Positions 1 to 10,084 of a stretch of 64,000 bases of DNA are shown here, piece after piece. Source of the stretch: Pegea sp. RAD2-039 (lineage: Eukaryota; Chordata; Thaliacea; Salpida; Salpidae); NCBI GenBank assembly GCA_034620365.1, contig JAQGEQ010000380.1:3906001-3970000 (forward strand), in the 5' to 3' direction. The notes under the pieces were generated by a model. It was not told the origin of the DNA. It made no database searches and saw nothing but the letters and a program-made list of their open reading frames with translations. The stretch's first letter is position 1. Each line of letters begins with the position of its first letter. The translations under genes and the position numbers were made by a program.

Positions 1-131
1 AACTGCCAAAAAAGCAAACCATTGCTTAATGTACTTGATAACAAGCAAAGATGACTTTATGAGTTCTAGAATTGAGTAAATTGCCAGCTTCCCGCTCTTC
101 ACATTTTATATTTAATTGTTTTCTTCTCTAG

Positions 132-2448
132 GGTAGATCTTCGTCTCCCAGAAATTGTTGAAGTTTTTATAGATCATCTTAAACTGAAATCAACTCTTCC
201 AAAGATTGCGATCATTAGATGGGTTCATCATCTTCTCATCAAAATTCCTTTCATGGTCAAGAGATTTTGGGATCAAACTTCAAACTTATCAAAATTTCTT
301 TTTCAGCTTTTCCAACATATTGATTCGCTTTTTAATGAAATCTTGAAATTAACATCTGATCCGTCAAATGATGTGAGTCTCAAATCAAAAAGATTCTCTT
401 CATGAATCCAAAGATCAAATGTTTTGCTTTCAGTTAGTCATTTTAACTTTGGAGTGTTTAGCTGAAATTGCATCTTCTCCTGCTGGTGTTCCTATTAACA
501 GGAAAGTTGTATCTACAGCTACACCATGTGAGATTTCACTTATCGTCCATCATTTGATAAAATATTTCAATCACAAGATTCGATCACAAGATTTACTTCA
601 TCATCTGCTGACTCTATCATCTTTTTATCACAATTTTTTAGTGTTTTAATTTTTCCCAGAAATTTAAAAAATTTTTTCATCTTTTGTTTTTAGCGCCTTT
701 AACTGTTCGAAAAATCAGTCGGAACTCTAGCAAATCGGAGCTCCTCTCACCCCAAGAGTCAACTTCTTCCATTGAACTTAACACATATTTTACCAAAGCC
801 ATTAGTCAACTGCTGAAAATGTTTAAAGAAAACTCAATGTTGCTTGAAAAAAGGGCTGCTTTTATTATCAGGTTCTTACAAAATATTTTACTATTAAAGA
901 TGAAGTTACCTTTTTGTTGTTCAAACTTTTTTATCTATAATTATTCAATATTTACAAAGAAAACAATATTACCTAATTTTTGATAACTAATTTCTTTGTA
1001 ATTTTAATTGATCATTAGCTAAGCTAATAAATTTGAATAGTTGATAATTGATAACTTAGCAGCAAATCAAGATAACATGAAAATTGATGAATGTAAAAAT
1101 AAGTTGGTTGATTGTAAACAAGTTTTTATTTCAAAGTTTTAACAAAGCGATTTGCTGGTTTTAATGGAAGTAATCATAACTAACTCCTACGCACTTATAT
1201 TGTTGTATGACGTTACTTCCACTTTAAAAATATATTACTATACAATAATGACTTAAACTTATATGCTAAGAAATTCATTTCTTATTTCAGGCAATTAAGT
1301 TCTCTATTAAATGCGGAAAATGTCTACCGAGCATTAGCTGAAGACATTTCTTCGAATCCAAATGGAGATCCAAGTTTTTTTGCGGTGATCATTAAAAAAC
1401 TCAACAGCATATTGATGACTTCTTCTGAGTTAGTTGAGTTAAGAAACCAGTTAAAAAACGATCGTTCAAAAGTTAGTGAAAGTTCTACTATTTCAACTTT
1501 GTGATTACTTCTTTAGATTAATGGTTTTGGTTTGTATTATGTTAAAAATTCTCTCTGTTCTCAATTTGTTCAAATATTTGATTCTAGCTTTATGCACAGT
1601 TTGTATTTAATATTTTTAAGATTTATTTAATTCTTATTTAAGTAGTCCTTACTTTCTGAATTTGATTTAACAATTTTTATTATAAAACATAAATTGATAC
1701 GATTCCGAAATTTGTTAAACTGAAGAAAACCTTAAGTTTCTTTGAACAAACTTTTTACTAATTTTTGCTACAATTTCAGAAAAACTGTGATTTATTCTGT
1801 TGCCTCTATAAGAGCTGGTGTCATGATCCAATTGCTGCTGTATCTTTGTGTCTGTTAACTCAAAACTATGAGCATTGTTGTAAATTGATCCACAAGTTGT
1901 ATGTATAGAAATATTTTCATAATTTCTTTTAACTAAATGGTTTAAAGCAATACTTATATTATTATCGATAGAGCAAGTTATGAGATGACAGTTAACCTGC
2001 TGGTCGAGACTGATAAGCTAATACAGTTGTTAGAATCACCGATATTTGCCTGTTAGTAGCTTGCATCATGAATCACATTTCTTTTTTGATCCGTTTATTT
2101 TATAGATCTACGATTGCAACTACTAGAATCACCTCATCGTCAGTATCTTGTCAAATCACTTTATTCTTTGTTGATGATTCTTCCTCAAGGAAGATCTTTT
2201 GACACTCTTCACAACAGACTGAATAGTGTCCCTAATCATCATCTACTACCTGGCGATATCGAAAGGTTTTTTTAAAACTTTTATCTGAAACTCAAATTAG
2301 AAATTTGCTTTGCAGTGCCAAAGACATTCGTAATAGTTATGATCAGGTGGATTTTAAAGACTTGTTTTTGCATTTTATCTGGGTACAAAACCTTCACGCC
2401 CTAGAAAAACAAAAAGATCGCCTCGCTGCTAGTACTATCGAATCCTAA
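132..2448 (+). CDS. VAC14: VAC14 homologue (PIKfyve complex scaffold), C-terminal part
   Basis: VAC14 is the HEAT-repeat scaffold of the endolysosomal PIKfyve-FIG4 complex that makes PI(3,5)P2. The window holds only its C-terminal part; earlier exons lie upstream. Exons that I can read in phase are 132-372, from about 434 (ending near 483), 694-871, 1291-1471, 1780-1898, 1972-2051, 2106-2265 and 2316-2448, all with GT-AG borders. Diagnostic segments are [45 protein letters not shown] and [10 protein letters not shown], in the same order as in human VAC14. The end of the second exon is uncertain: its frame stays open to 649, but a GT at about 484 joins the next exon better. TAA is at 2446-2448. 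No frameshift was seen, so it looks functional. The identification rests on remembered family sequence. Confidence 0.9.
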
Positions 2449-3779
2449 CTATTACTTTTAATGTTTTACAGATTAATAATAAATTTGATTTTCAATTAGT
2501 TAGACTTTTTTTTACTTTAAAAAAAAGTCGATAAACACATTTGCTTTGTTTTCATTTCTTTTTTAGACAATACCAAAATAACTGAAATTATTTTCTAAAT
2601 TAATTTCTTCTTTACAAATTCTTTATTTTTGCATTCAATCTCAGATTTCTTATTTTAATCTCGATTATAGAAGAAACTAACTTATGATATTCAGTTTTTG
2701 AATACTTGTGGTTCATGATGTTAATAACATGATGTTAATAACTTTTAAAGATTATATAAAGACTGAAGCATTATATTTGAATCTGAAATGTTGAGTGCAA
2801 TAAACGGTTAATTTTAGAGTTTTTATCGAAATAATTGTCACTGATATCAAAAAGGAGTTTTTAAAAAAATGTTTTCTACAAAATCACGGTTATCAATAAT
2901 AATATAGAATTTAGTTTAAATCTGTTCTATTACAATTCCGAAAAAAATATTTATCAAGTCATTTAGCAAACAGACGACTCAAAAACACCCAATTTTCCTG
3001 CAGAAGTTCGAGCCAATATGCTCATCTCTTCAACTAGTTTCAATTTTTGTGAATATTTGGGGTAATAAGTTTTTGGGATGCTACAATTCAATCATTTTAT
3101 ACCTTGCTAAACGGTGACCTAGAATAACATCTGATATAAAATAAACTGAGATATAAAAACTATCAAAGAATTAGCTTCGTTCAACACTAAAGTGTTATTC
3201 TTTTAGGATTCAGATAATTTCAATCCTGTTTGAGGTACTTTTTAATTTAACTAGAATTTAAGAAGCTATTACAAAAGTGTTGTGGTTACTTCAGAAGTTT
3301 TTGTATTGTAAGATTATTTTGACGGAAAATAAAAAAGTTGGATCAAAAGTTTTGATTGAAGTAAGATAGAACTAATTGATCTGTAATTTTATCTTAGCTA
3401 CAAAGATCAAATCCATAATATAAGAATATGTCCTTTATCTTATAGGGTAAAACTTTTAAACATAGAATAAAACTCCTATATTAAAGATGAACCAATTTCT
3501 AAAATTATCTCAACTTTCTCATCACCAAACTTTCGACTGTTAAATATTTTTCGTTTTTTAGTAAAATAGAAAATTTAACTTTTGAGATATTTTATATACA
3601 TATATTATAGAATCCTATGGAATATAATTATTCATTTTATATTTAATTTAGTCATTTATTATGCAATCTTTCTTTTGGTATTTGCTCGCTAAAGTTAGCA
3701 TAAAAAATAGATTAATAATAATAATAGACAGCTTCGACCAAAAACAGTCATACTGGTTGTGCTCAAGAGATGCTTTTAA
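2449..3779. other. Intergenic, VAC14 downstream region
   Basis: AT-rich sequence between the VAC14 stop codon and a LINE fragment. I see no gene, RNA or ordered repeat in it. Confidence 0.5.
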
Positions 3780-4500
3780 AATCAAATGCCAAAATATTTG
3801 CAAATTCAATCAACCTTGCCTACCTTATCATAAAGACCTTTAATTCTAAGGATCCATGCTTTTTTTTATCAATCTTTAAAAATTGTTCGTACCTCCAATT
3901 CTTGAATACAATATCAGTGCATGGATGCCATATCAAGCTAGTGATATAAAAAATCGAATCTGTTCAAGCAACATTTACGAGATTGGTATGCAGGAAACTT
4001 AATATTAAATTCGATAGTTATAAACATCGTCGCAGCTTCTTCAATTTATATACTTTGGAAGTTTGACGGATTAAAAACGACTTAAATATTATTTTTAAAA
4101 TTATCCTAAATTTAATTGACTTTAAATTCGATGCTTTCTTTTATATTAGTTCCTCCTCAAGTTATATCAACTCAGACGACACACATAACACCTTAGTAGT
4201 ACTTGTAACAGCTGTCAGCAGACATTGTCATGTCAGAATAACTCGCGTTGTTCAAGAAGAAGTTGAAGCGTTATAATATTTCCAACATTGTCCTTTCTAA
4301 ACTGCGATTTTTTTCTCTTTTTATATTATTAATATTCTTTGTAATTGCTCACTGTTATATGCTTTGATAACTACTGAAATGCCATGTGTTACATCTTTTG
4401 CTTTCTATATTTCTAACTTAACAGATATTATTTGTGAGAATGTGTGTTAGCGGGAGGTGTTCTCTTCAGGCATCCTTCTTCCTGTTTATTGCAATAAATA
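3780..4500 (+). mobile_element. LINE 3' fragment (CR1/Jockey-like), sense on + strand
   Basis: Plus-strand copy of the 3' end of the LINE family that recurs on the minus strand at 10085-12900, 51935-54893, 57525-58375 and 61560-63660. Shared blocks include the stretch around 3800-3925 encoding the end of the reverse transcriptase ORF, the block at 3960-4070, and the extreme 3' end at 4434-4505, which finishes in an ATAAATAAATA tail. No intact ORF remains. This is the only copy in the window pointing rightwards. Confidence 0.8.
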
Positions 4501-4959
4501 AATACAGTGAAATACAAAAGAACTAAAAAAATTTCACCGAATTTTCCTTTTCTCTGATGTTGTTTTCTTCTCAATCTTTCAGTTGCTTGTGAAGTAGAGA
4601 ACGCCATTTGAAGCAATTTACTGCTATATCTTCCCGTTTGCTGGTATTCAAAATTTTTTGTGTGCTTCAGTACTTTCTTGTTTGACATCTTTTGCTGTCA
4701 CTTTATGCGTTAAAAATGAAAACATTCATTACTTGAAAGTAAATTTTTAGTTATTTTTGTATGATATATAGAAAACAATAGAAAGCACTGAGACTAATTA
4801 CGATAAAAATGTTAAGCCTTAGGCTCGCAGGACATGTTATTTAAAATTCCAATCATGATTTAATCTCATCTAGTAAATGGTTTCAATAAAAAATACGCCA
4901 AAAAGTGTCAATAATTATGACATCACACAACGTAAGATAAATACCATAACCATTATTTG
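4501..4959. other. Intergenic, unassigned
   Basis: AT-rich. A minus-strand open frame (4428-4688) begins here, but its C-terminal third is antisense to the LINE tail and it resembles no family I know, so I do not call it a gene. Confidence 0.4.
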
Positions 4960-5310
4960 AATTGTTATTTTAGATATATAAGCCACTTGTTATTTTGAAT
5001 AATAGTTACAATACTTTTTATGAGCTAAACTAAAATTATTTAATTTTATTTATCTAACTAAATATCCGAATAAACTCATTAGGTTTCGCAATAACCATTT
5101 GGAATTCATCTTTTTTCCTTATATTTTAAACATTTTATAATGATGATAAAAATAGTTGTAATGTTTAAACATGTATTTCAGTAAAATAACTTAATTTCAA
5201 TTTTGATAAAAGCTTGACGTAATAATTTATTACATTACATTAGTATATTATATATGTAAGTATGGTTGCACTTATCAGTGGTTTATTGAGAATGTAGAAG
5301 ATTACTTTAG
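4960..5310 (+). promoter_or_regulatory. Duplicated upstream region, copy 1 (TATA box and 5' leader)
   Basis: This region is similar to 8315-8665 in the same orientation and at a comparable distance from a related gene. Shared blocks are ATATATAAGCCA (TATA-like, 4974-4985), the AATAGTTACAATACTTTTTAT segment near 5000-5020, the CTCATTAGGTTT segment near 5076, the GTAAGTATGGTTGCAC segment near 5256, and a 35-base block ending GATTACTTTAG near 5308. It probably holds the core promoter and 5' UTR of the gene starting at 5592. Retention in both copies suggests function or recent duplication. Confidence 0.6.
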
Positions 5311-5591
5311 TCTATGCGCCTACAGAACTATCAGTTTAATACAAAATTTGTAGTACTATATTTTTGCAGGCTTTTAACAAAATCTTTAATATTAAAGGTT
5401 AGAGTAAAATGTTTAATCTTTTTGATAACCTATTAAGCTTGAAATGAAACTATGATACAGTTACTAATTTAATAAAATTTGTAATAATATACTTTTATTT
5501 ACTGTATATTTAATAAAATTACTTTAGAAGTTTAGCTGCTTTTATATAACTCATTTTACTTTCTGCTAAGTATATGCAGTTTTAAAAAAGT

Positions 5592-6490
5592 ATGAAGTTG
5601 TCGCTCATTTTTATAGTTGCTTTAGTTTTAAGAACAACAAATGGAGTAGATGAAAGTACAACTATAACAAACCCAGTCTCTTCAGCTACATCAGACTCAG
5701 TGACATCAGAAGCAACAGACTCAGTAACATCAAAAGCAACAGAATCAGCAACATCAAAAGCAACAGAACCAGTGACATCAAAAGCAACAGAACCAGTGAC
5801 ATCAAAAGCAACAGAACAGTAACATCAAAAGCAACAGAATCAGTAACATCAAAAGCAACAGAATCAGTAACATCAAAAGCAACAGAATCAGTAACATCAA
5901 AAGCAACAGAATCAGTAACATCAAAAGCAACAGAATCAGTAACATCAAAAGCAACAGAATCAGTGACATCAAAAGCAACAGACTCAGTGACATCAAAAGC
6001 AACAGAATCAGTGACATCAAAAGCAACAGAATCAGTGACATCAAAAGCAACAGAATCAGATGTTCCTAATGTAACAAATTCACGACCGAAAAATGCAACT
6101 TCAAATAGTCGTGTAGGTTTAACGGTGGCTATTGTTATTATACTTTTATTAGGTGCAGGTTTCATTATAGTTTACTGGAAGTGGGGAGCTGATATCGACA
6201 TAAAGAAGTTTGCTCAAAAATACACTCCAAAAATACGTGACCCAACAAATCAAAATACTTCAAAAAAACCGATGAATAAAACTGAACCAAATAATTTGCA
6301 AAACGATATTCAACCAAATGATCCAGAAAATCTGACTGACCCAAATAAATCAGAAAACGGTTTTGAAGCAAATAAGTCTGAAAACCAATCCGAGCCAAAT
6401 AAATCAGAAAACTATTCTGAAACAAATAATTATGAAAACCAAATTGAACCGAATAACTTGGAAAACGATTTTGAACCAGCCAATGTTTAA
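5592..6490 (+). CDS. Signal peptide / Thr-Ser repeat stalk / TM membrane protein, broken by a frameshift
   Basis: The first frame opens with a signal peptide (MKLSLIFIVALVLRTTNG) and runs into near-perfect 8-residue repeats (TSKATESV), Thr/Ser-rich and so likely O-glycosylated. One repeat at 5815-5822 lacks one base (ACAGAACAG instead of ACAGAATCAG), giving TAA at 5820-5822. The frame that continues the repeats is open to 6490. It encodes more repeats, a transmembrane segment (GLTVAIVIILLLGAGFIIVY), and a cytoplasmic tail of Asn/Glu/Pro repeats (PNKSEN type, about 9-10 residues each). The layout is a type I mucin-like surface protein. The shift may be a real loss of function, an allele, or an assembly error inside the array. 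The signal peptide resembles that of the gene at 8838. No family recognised. Confidence 0.6.
5686..6058 (+). repeat. 24-nt tandem coding repeat, about 15 units
   Basis: Tandem array with unit TCAAAAGCAACAGAATCAGT plus AACA (24 nt, in phase with codons). Units near the 5' end vary (GAC for GAA, CCA for TCA, GTG for GTA); those from about 5822 to 5960 are virtually identical, suggesting recent homogenisation. One unit is 23 nt. Long open frames on the opposite strand here are artefacts of the 3-fold period. Confidence 0.95.
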
Positions 6491-6729
6491 TCATTTTGAT
6501 TCATAATTTCGTAAAGATTTTCTTTGTTCTATTTTATGTGTAGCAAGGATATTTTACAGATCAGTTTATATAAGAAAATAAAATTAAAAAATAGTAAGCT
6601 AGTATTTGTCAGAAAAATCTATTCAAAATAAATTGGCCGTATAATTCAACTTCTAAAATTCAAATGATTAATTTAAATTACACTAAATGCTTGCTTAGCT
6701 CAAAATCCTGCCTCTAAGCTTAAGATATC

Positions 6730-6906
6730 TTAACTAAGACCTTGTACTAGTGTTTGTAGCATATTTAGAAAGTTTTCTAGTTCCAGCCTTCTATTTATTT
6801 CTGCTAATATGTGCTGGGTTTCTCTTTTCAAAGCACTTAGGTTAGTACACTGTACTGTTTCGTGCACGATGTTTTCTGAGGGCAACTTTTTCATACTACT
6901 AAACAT
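6730..6906 (-). CDS. Small ORF, 58 aa, coiled-coil-like, unknown
   Basis: Read leftwards from ATG at 6906-6904 to TAA at 6732-6730. The product starts MFSSMKKLPSENIVHETVQC and continues through a charged helical stretch (ALKRETQHILAEINRRLELE) to LQTLVQGLS. It has a balanced amino acid composition and few of the Ile/Asn/Lys/Phe runs that mark chance ORFs in this AT-rich DNA, so it looks coding. It could be a complete microprotein or the last exon of a gene; a weak AG at the sixth codon could be an acceptor. It lies on the opposite strand between the two paralogous membrane protein genes. I do not recognise the family. Confidence 0.4.
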   Translation of the reverse strand: MFSSMKKLPSENIVHETVQCTNLSALKRETQHILAEINRRLELENFLNMLQTLVQGLS

Positions 6907-8310
6907 TGAAAGTTGTCGCTTTTCTCACCAGCGTTTGCAATGTATACCTGATTCTAACAGCATAGTATTTTAAAGAAATTTTCAAGGTGAACAACTTTTT
7001 GATGATAACCGAAATTATACATACTGAGATACACCACATTTAATGTACATTATCTTAAACTAAAACGCACATACATATTGCTTATATAATACTTACTTGC
7101 TTTTTTCACTAAAATAAAGACTTTCCAATAGCAGTATTTACAATTTAAATAAAAAATGGGTTCGTAAATAAAATATTATGCATGTGTAGTTGCACAATGA
7201 CTACTTTGAGTACTAAAAAGTCTGGTCTAAACTTTAAGTGAAATGTTTATTTATTATAGCAAACAAAAACTAAATATTGCGAGAAAAGAGACACTTTGGA
7301 AGGTTTTAGGTATCACAATTTAAGATTCATACAGAAAAAATAGAAATATTGTAGGGGCAGAGATAAAAGTTTTTGTATGAGAAAAAATGTATGCCACATA
7401 TAAAGCAAACTTTCCTGTTGAATATATTTTATAAGGTGATTTTAACATATTTTATAAGGTGAGGACTCCATACGGAAGTGCTGTACTCTCATTTAATGCG
7501 GATGTATGGGATTTAGAGTTTTAGTAGGTTCAGATACTTCTACTTAGCTTTTTAAGATCACTAAGATACAACATTTTTTTTAGCAAGAGGTGTTATGGAT
7601 GATCTAGAGTTTAATTAAACAAATTCTTAGCATTTTTGTGATGACCTGCTACCACAAATTGTTCTATTCCTAAAGTCGTGGCACTAAGTAACTTCAATTC
7701 TATATTCCTGATACTTAAGTCACTGCTTTATATGAGTTTTTCAATTTTGTATAAGAGATGCTTTTCATCTAACAAGCGTTTAATGTGTGATGGAGGTTTA
7801 ATGCTATTGAGATGGGATCTTTTAGTGCGACAAAAACTTTAATAGAATCGTTCAGAACTTGTATGAAATAATCATAGAATAACTGTAAGGATAATTCTTG
7901 ATTGGTTATGCATTTCCGGTTAGAAAAGGATAGATAGGTTTTCTTTCAAAGCTAGCTCTATAGAAGTTAGGATAGGCCATATCACCATTGAGGGAATTTA
8001 CAAATGGATTAAACTGAACTTGAAAAGTTATACCAAAATGGTATCAGGTAGAAGAAAAAGAAGAATTATCTGAATGTAATGACAATGACTCATTATATCG
8101 ATTAGAATTTGTAAAATATGACTTTTTGAATGAGTGGCTTCCTTAATACATAGAGTTAAAGAATTAGTAGTTGTAAAATTGAGAAAGGTTTCATAGATTT
8201 TCATCTTATTCTGATTTTTAACTCCTGGTAATTATGCTAATTATCTTACTTTCACAATCACCGACACATTTCTATGATGTCATAATATGTATGATACATT
8301 TGTAAATAAT
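6907..8310. other. Intergenic between the two membrane-protein paralogues
   Basis: Less AT-extreme than other gaps, especially 7440-8180, which has the feel of a decayed gene or transposon. Stops occur in all frames and I could not assign a family. Confidence 0.4.
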
Positions 8311-8314
8311 AACC

Positions 8315-8665
8315 TTTGAATTTGTACTTTTAATATATAAGCCAGTTGGTATATTGGATAATAGTTACAATACTTTTTATCAGCTACACTAACATTATTT
8401 AGTTTTACGTAACTCATTAGGTTTTTTTCAGTTATTTGTTTGTATTTAATCTATTTTCTATATATTCTATAATGATGATAGAAATAGTTCTAATGTTAAA
8501 ACATACATTTTTATAAAATAAATAAGCTCAAATTGTAATTGCATATTTGCTTAATGCAATCATTTATTTATTATATATGTAAGTATGGTTGCACATACGA
8601 TATACAATTTAATTTTCAGTGGTTCATTGAGAATGTAGAAGATTACTTTAGACTGCAACTAAAGA
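8315..8665 (+). promoter_or_regulatory. Duplicated upstream region, copy 2 (TATA box and 5' leader)
   Basis: Counterpart of 4960-5310: ATATATAAGCCA at 8333-8344, then the same ATAGTTACAATACTTTTTAT, CTCATTAGGTTT, GTAAGTATGGTTGCAC and GATTACTTTAG blocks in the same order. Between GTAAGT near 8580 and TTTTCAG near 8619 this copy is longer than copy 1. That could be a very short 5' UTR intron, but the matching interval in copy 1 is too short to splice. It lies about 170-520 bases upstream of the gene at 8838. Confidence 0.6.
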
Positions 8666-8837
8666 ATTAATAACTAAAGAATTAATAACAATTATTAACT
8701 TAATTAGGTTGATTAAACTTATGTTTAACTACTTTTACTTTAATTATTGATTGTATAATTAATAAAACTACTTGGGTACCTCACTAGTCTTCATGAATCT
8801 CATTTTATTTTCCAGTTACTACAAATCCGATAATACT

Positions 8838-9647
8838 ATGAAGATTTTATTTATTTTTATAGTTTTTTTATTTCTAAAAAAGACTAATGGATCAAATACT
8901 ACTGAATCTGTCACGAGTTTTAATTTAACTACTGAAACGGAAACAATTTTACTGACTACAGCAAGTCTAGAGTTACCAACTGTTGCAGAATCTTCAACTT
9001 ATTCTTTAAATGATACAGACGAAGTTGAAATTTTGAACTCTGATAAACTTGAACATTTTGTTACTATTCTACGCAAGCCAGCAAGGTTTATCACTCTAAA
9101 CGTCGGTAGCACATTGACATTGACTGTTGATTTAGAACTTAAAACAGAAAAAACAATAAAAAATGAAATGGTGTTTACATCCAAAAAAAGTGGTAAGAAG
9201 AAAGAAATCTGTAGATGTAGAGAAAAAGGAAATGAACTATCAAAAGATAGAAATCTAGATTGTAAAAACTTTCATAGTAAACCATCTACAAAAAAATTTC
9301 CAATAATAGATAAGGTTGCTAAAGTTAACATTCTTATTGAAAGAGTAACAATGACAGATAATGGCACTGAATATCAATTATACTTTGGCCCAAAAGAAGT
9401 ATATAAAACTTTCTTAGTAGTGAATAAGCCAAAAAAGCTAGAATTAGATATATATGTTTTGGCATCAATTACCGCTTCAGTAATTATTGTGAGTGTAGCT
9501 TTGATTGCAATTTATTTGAAAAGGGGAGTGATTTTCAAATCTAGTCGTCCTATTGAAAAAGAAGCACCACCAAAATATAGCTCCAACTATCATTTTGAGC
9601 CACCTAAGAAAGGAAAGCAAAGCGTAGTAGAGCAAAACAATTTATAA
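8838..9647 (+). CDS. Putative Ig-like type I membrane protein, paralogue of the gene at 5592
   Basis: An open frame starts at 8772, but the Met at 8838 gives a clean signal peptide (MKILFIFIVFLFLKKTNG) that matches the neighbour's, so I choose it (269 aa). The ectodomain is Thr-rich at first (about residues 20-60). A beta-rich region then ends in MTDNGTEYQLYF, which fits the Ig-fold D-x-G-x-Y signature except that the usual Cys is replaced. Only two Cys pairs' worth of Cys (CRC and LDC, near residues 130-147) are present. One transmembrane segment (VLASITASVIIVSVALIAIY) and a short basic, Pro-rich tail (EAPPKYSSNYHFEPPKK) follow. A cell-surface receptor or adhesion role is inference. The frame is intact. 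Confidence 0.7.
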   Translation: MKILFIFIVFLFLKKTNGSNTTESVTSFNLTTETETILLTTASLELPTVAESSTYSLNDTDEVEILNSDKLEHFVTILRKPARFITLNVGSTLTLTVDLELKTEKTIKNEMVFTSKKSGKKKEICRCREKGNELSKDRNLDCKNFHSKPSTKKFPIIDKVAKVNILIERVTMTDNGTEYQLYFGPKEVYKTFLVVNKPKKLELDIYVLASITASVIIVSVALIAIYLKRGVIFKSSRPIEKEAPPKYSSNYHFEPPKKGKQSVVEQNNL

Positions 9648-9944
9648 AGTTTTCAATTTATTTTGATTAGTGTATGAAAGGTTATTAAACGTTAATAAAA
9701 GAAACTTTTTACTTTATTAAACTTGTGAAAAATAACTATTTTTTATTTTGTTTTTAGCCAAAATGTACTTTACAAATTTACAGTTGTTATATCAATTTGG
9801 TAAAAGTAGTTTAAAAAGAAGGTTTGGTTTTTTTCCAAAAAAAATTCTGCCAGATTAAACAAAGCTTTCAAATTAATAAAACTTCCATAAAGTGAGAATT
9901 GTAAGAATTCTTTTATGTAAAATTATTTGTCATCAGTATAACAG

Positions 9945-10035
9945 TAAAGTATTTTGCCGCTGACGTAAATAAGTTAAATGTCAGCCTCGTATATGCAGTT
10001 GTCATTCGGTAATAGGTCGTGTTTTGAGTAGCGTA
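9945..10035 (+). repeat. Dispersed repeat, copy 1
   Basis: Resembles 13308-13395 in the same orientation. It starts ATTTTGCCGCTGACGTAAAT and keeps a TGTCATTCGGTA block. It lies just outside the 3' end of LINE copy A; the other copy lies beyond the LINE's 5' end. Family unknown. Confidence 0.5.
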
Positions 10036-10084
10036 TATCGTTAATATATATACCGTTGTTGTTAATCGCCTTATTAATTTGGAA

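Noticed and set aside
4428..4688. 86-codon minus-strand frame
   Set aside because: Its C-terminal third is the LINE 3' end read backwards; no family resemblance in the rest.
5256..5279. GTAAGT to CAG as a 5' UTR intron
   Set aside because: Only about 24 bases in copy 1, too short to splice, although copy 2 has about 41.
5686..6165. Long minus-strand frames through the 24-nt repeat
   Set aside because: They arise from a repeat whose length is a multiple of three; the plus strand has the signal peptide, transmembrane segment and leader homology.
8772..8837. Upstream Met extending the Ig-like gene by 22 residues
   Set aside because: The downstream Met gives a proper signal peptide homologous to the neighbouring paralogue.
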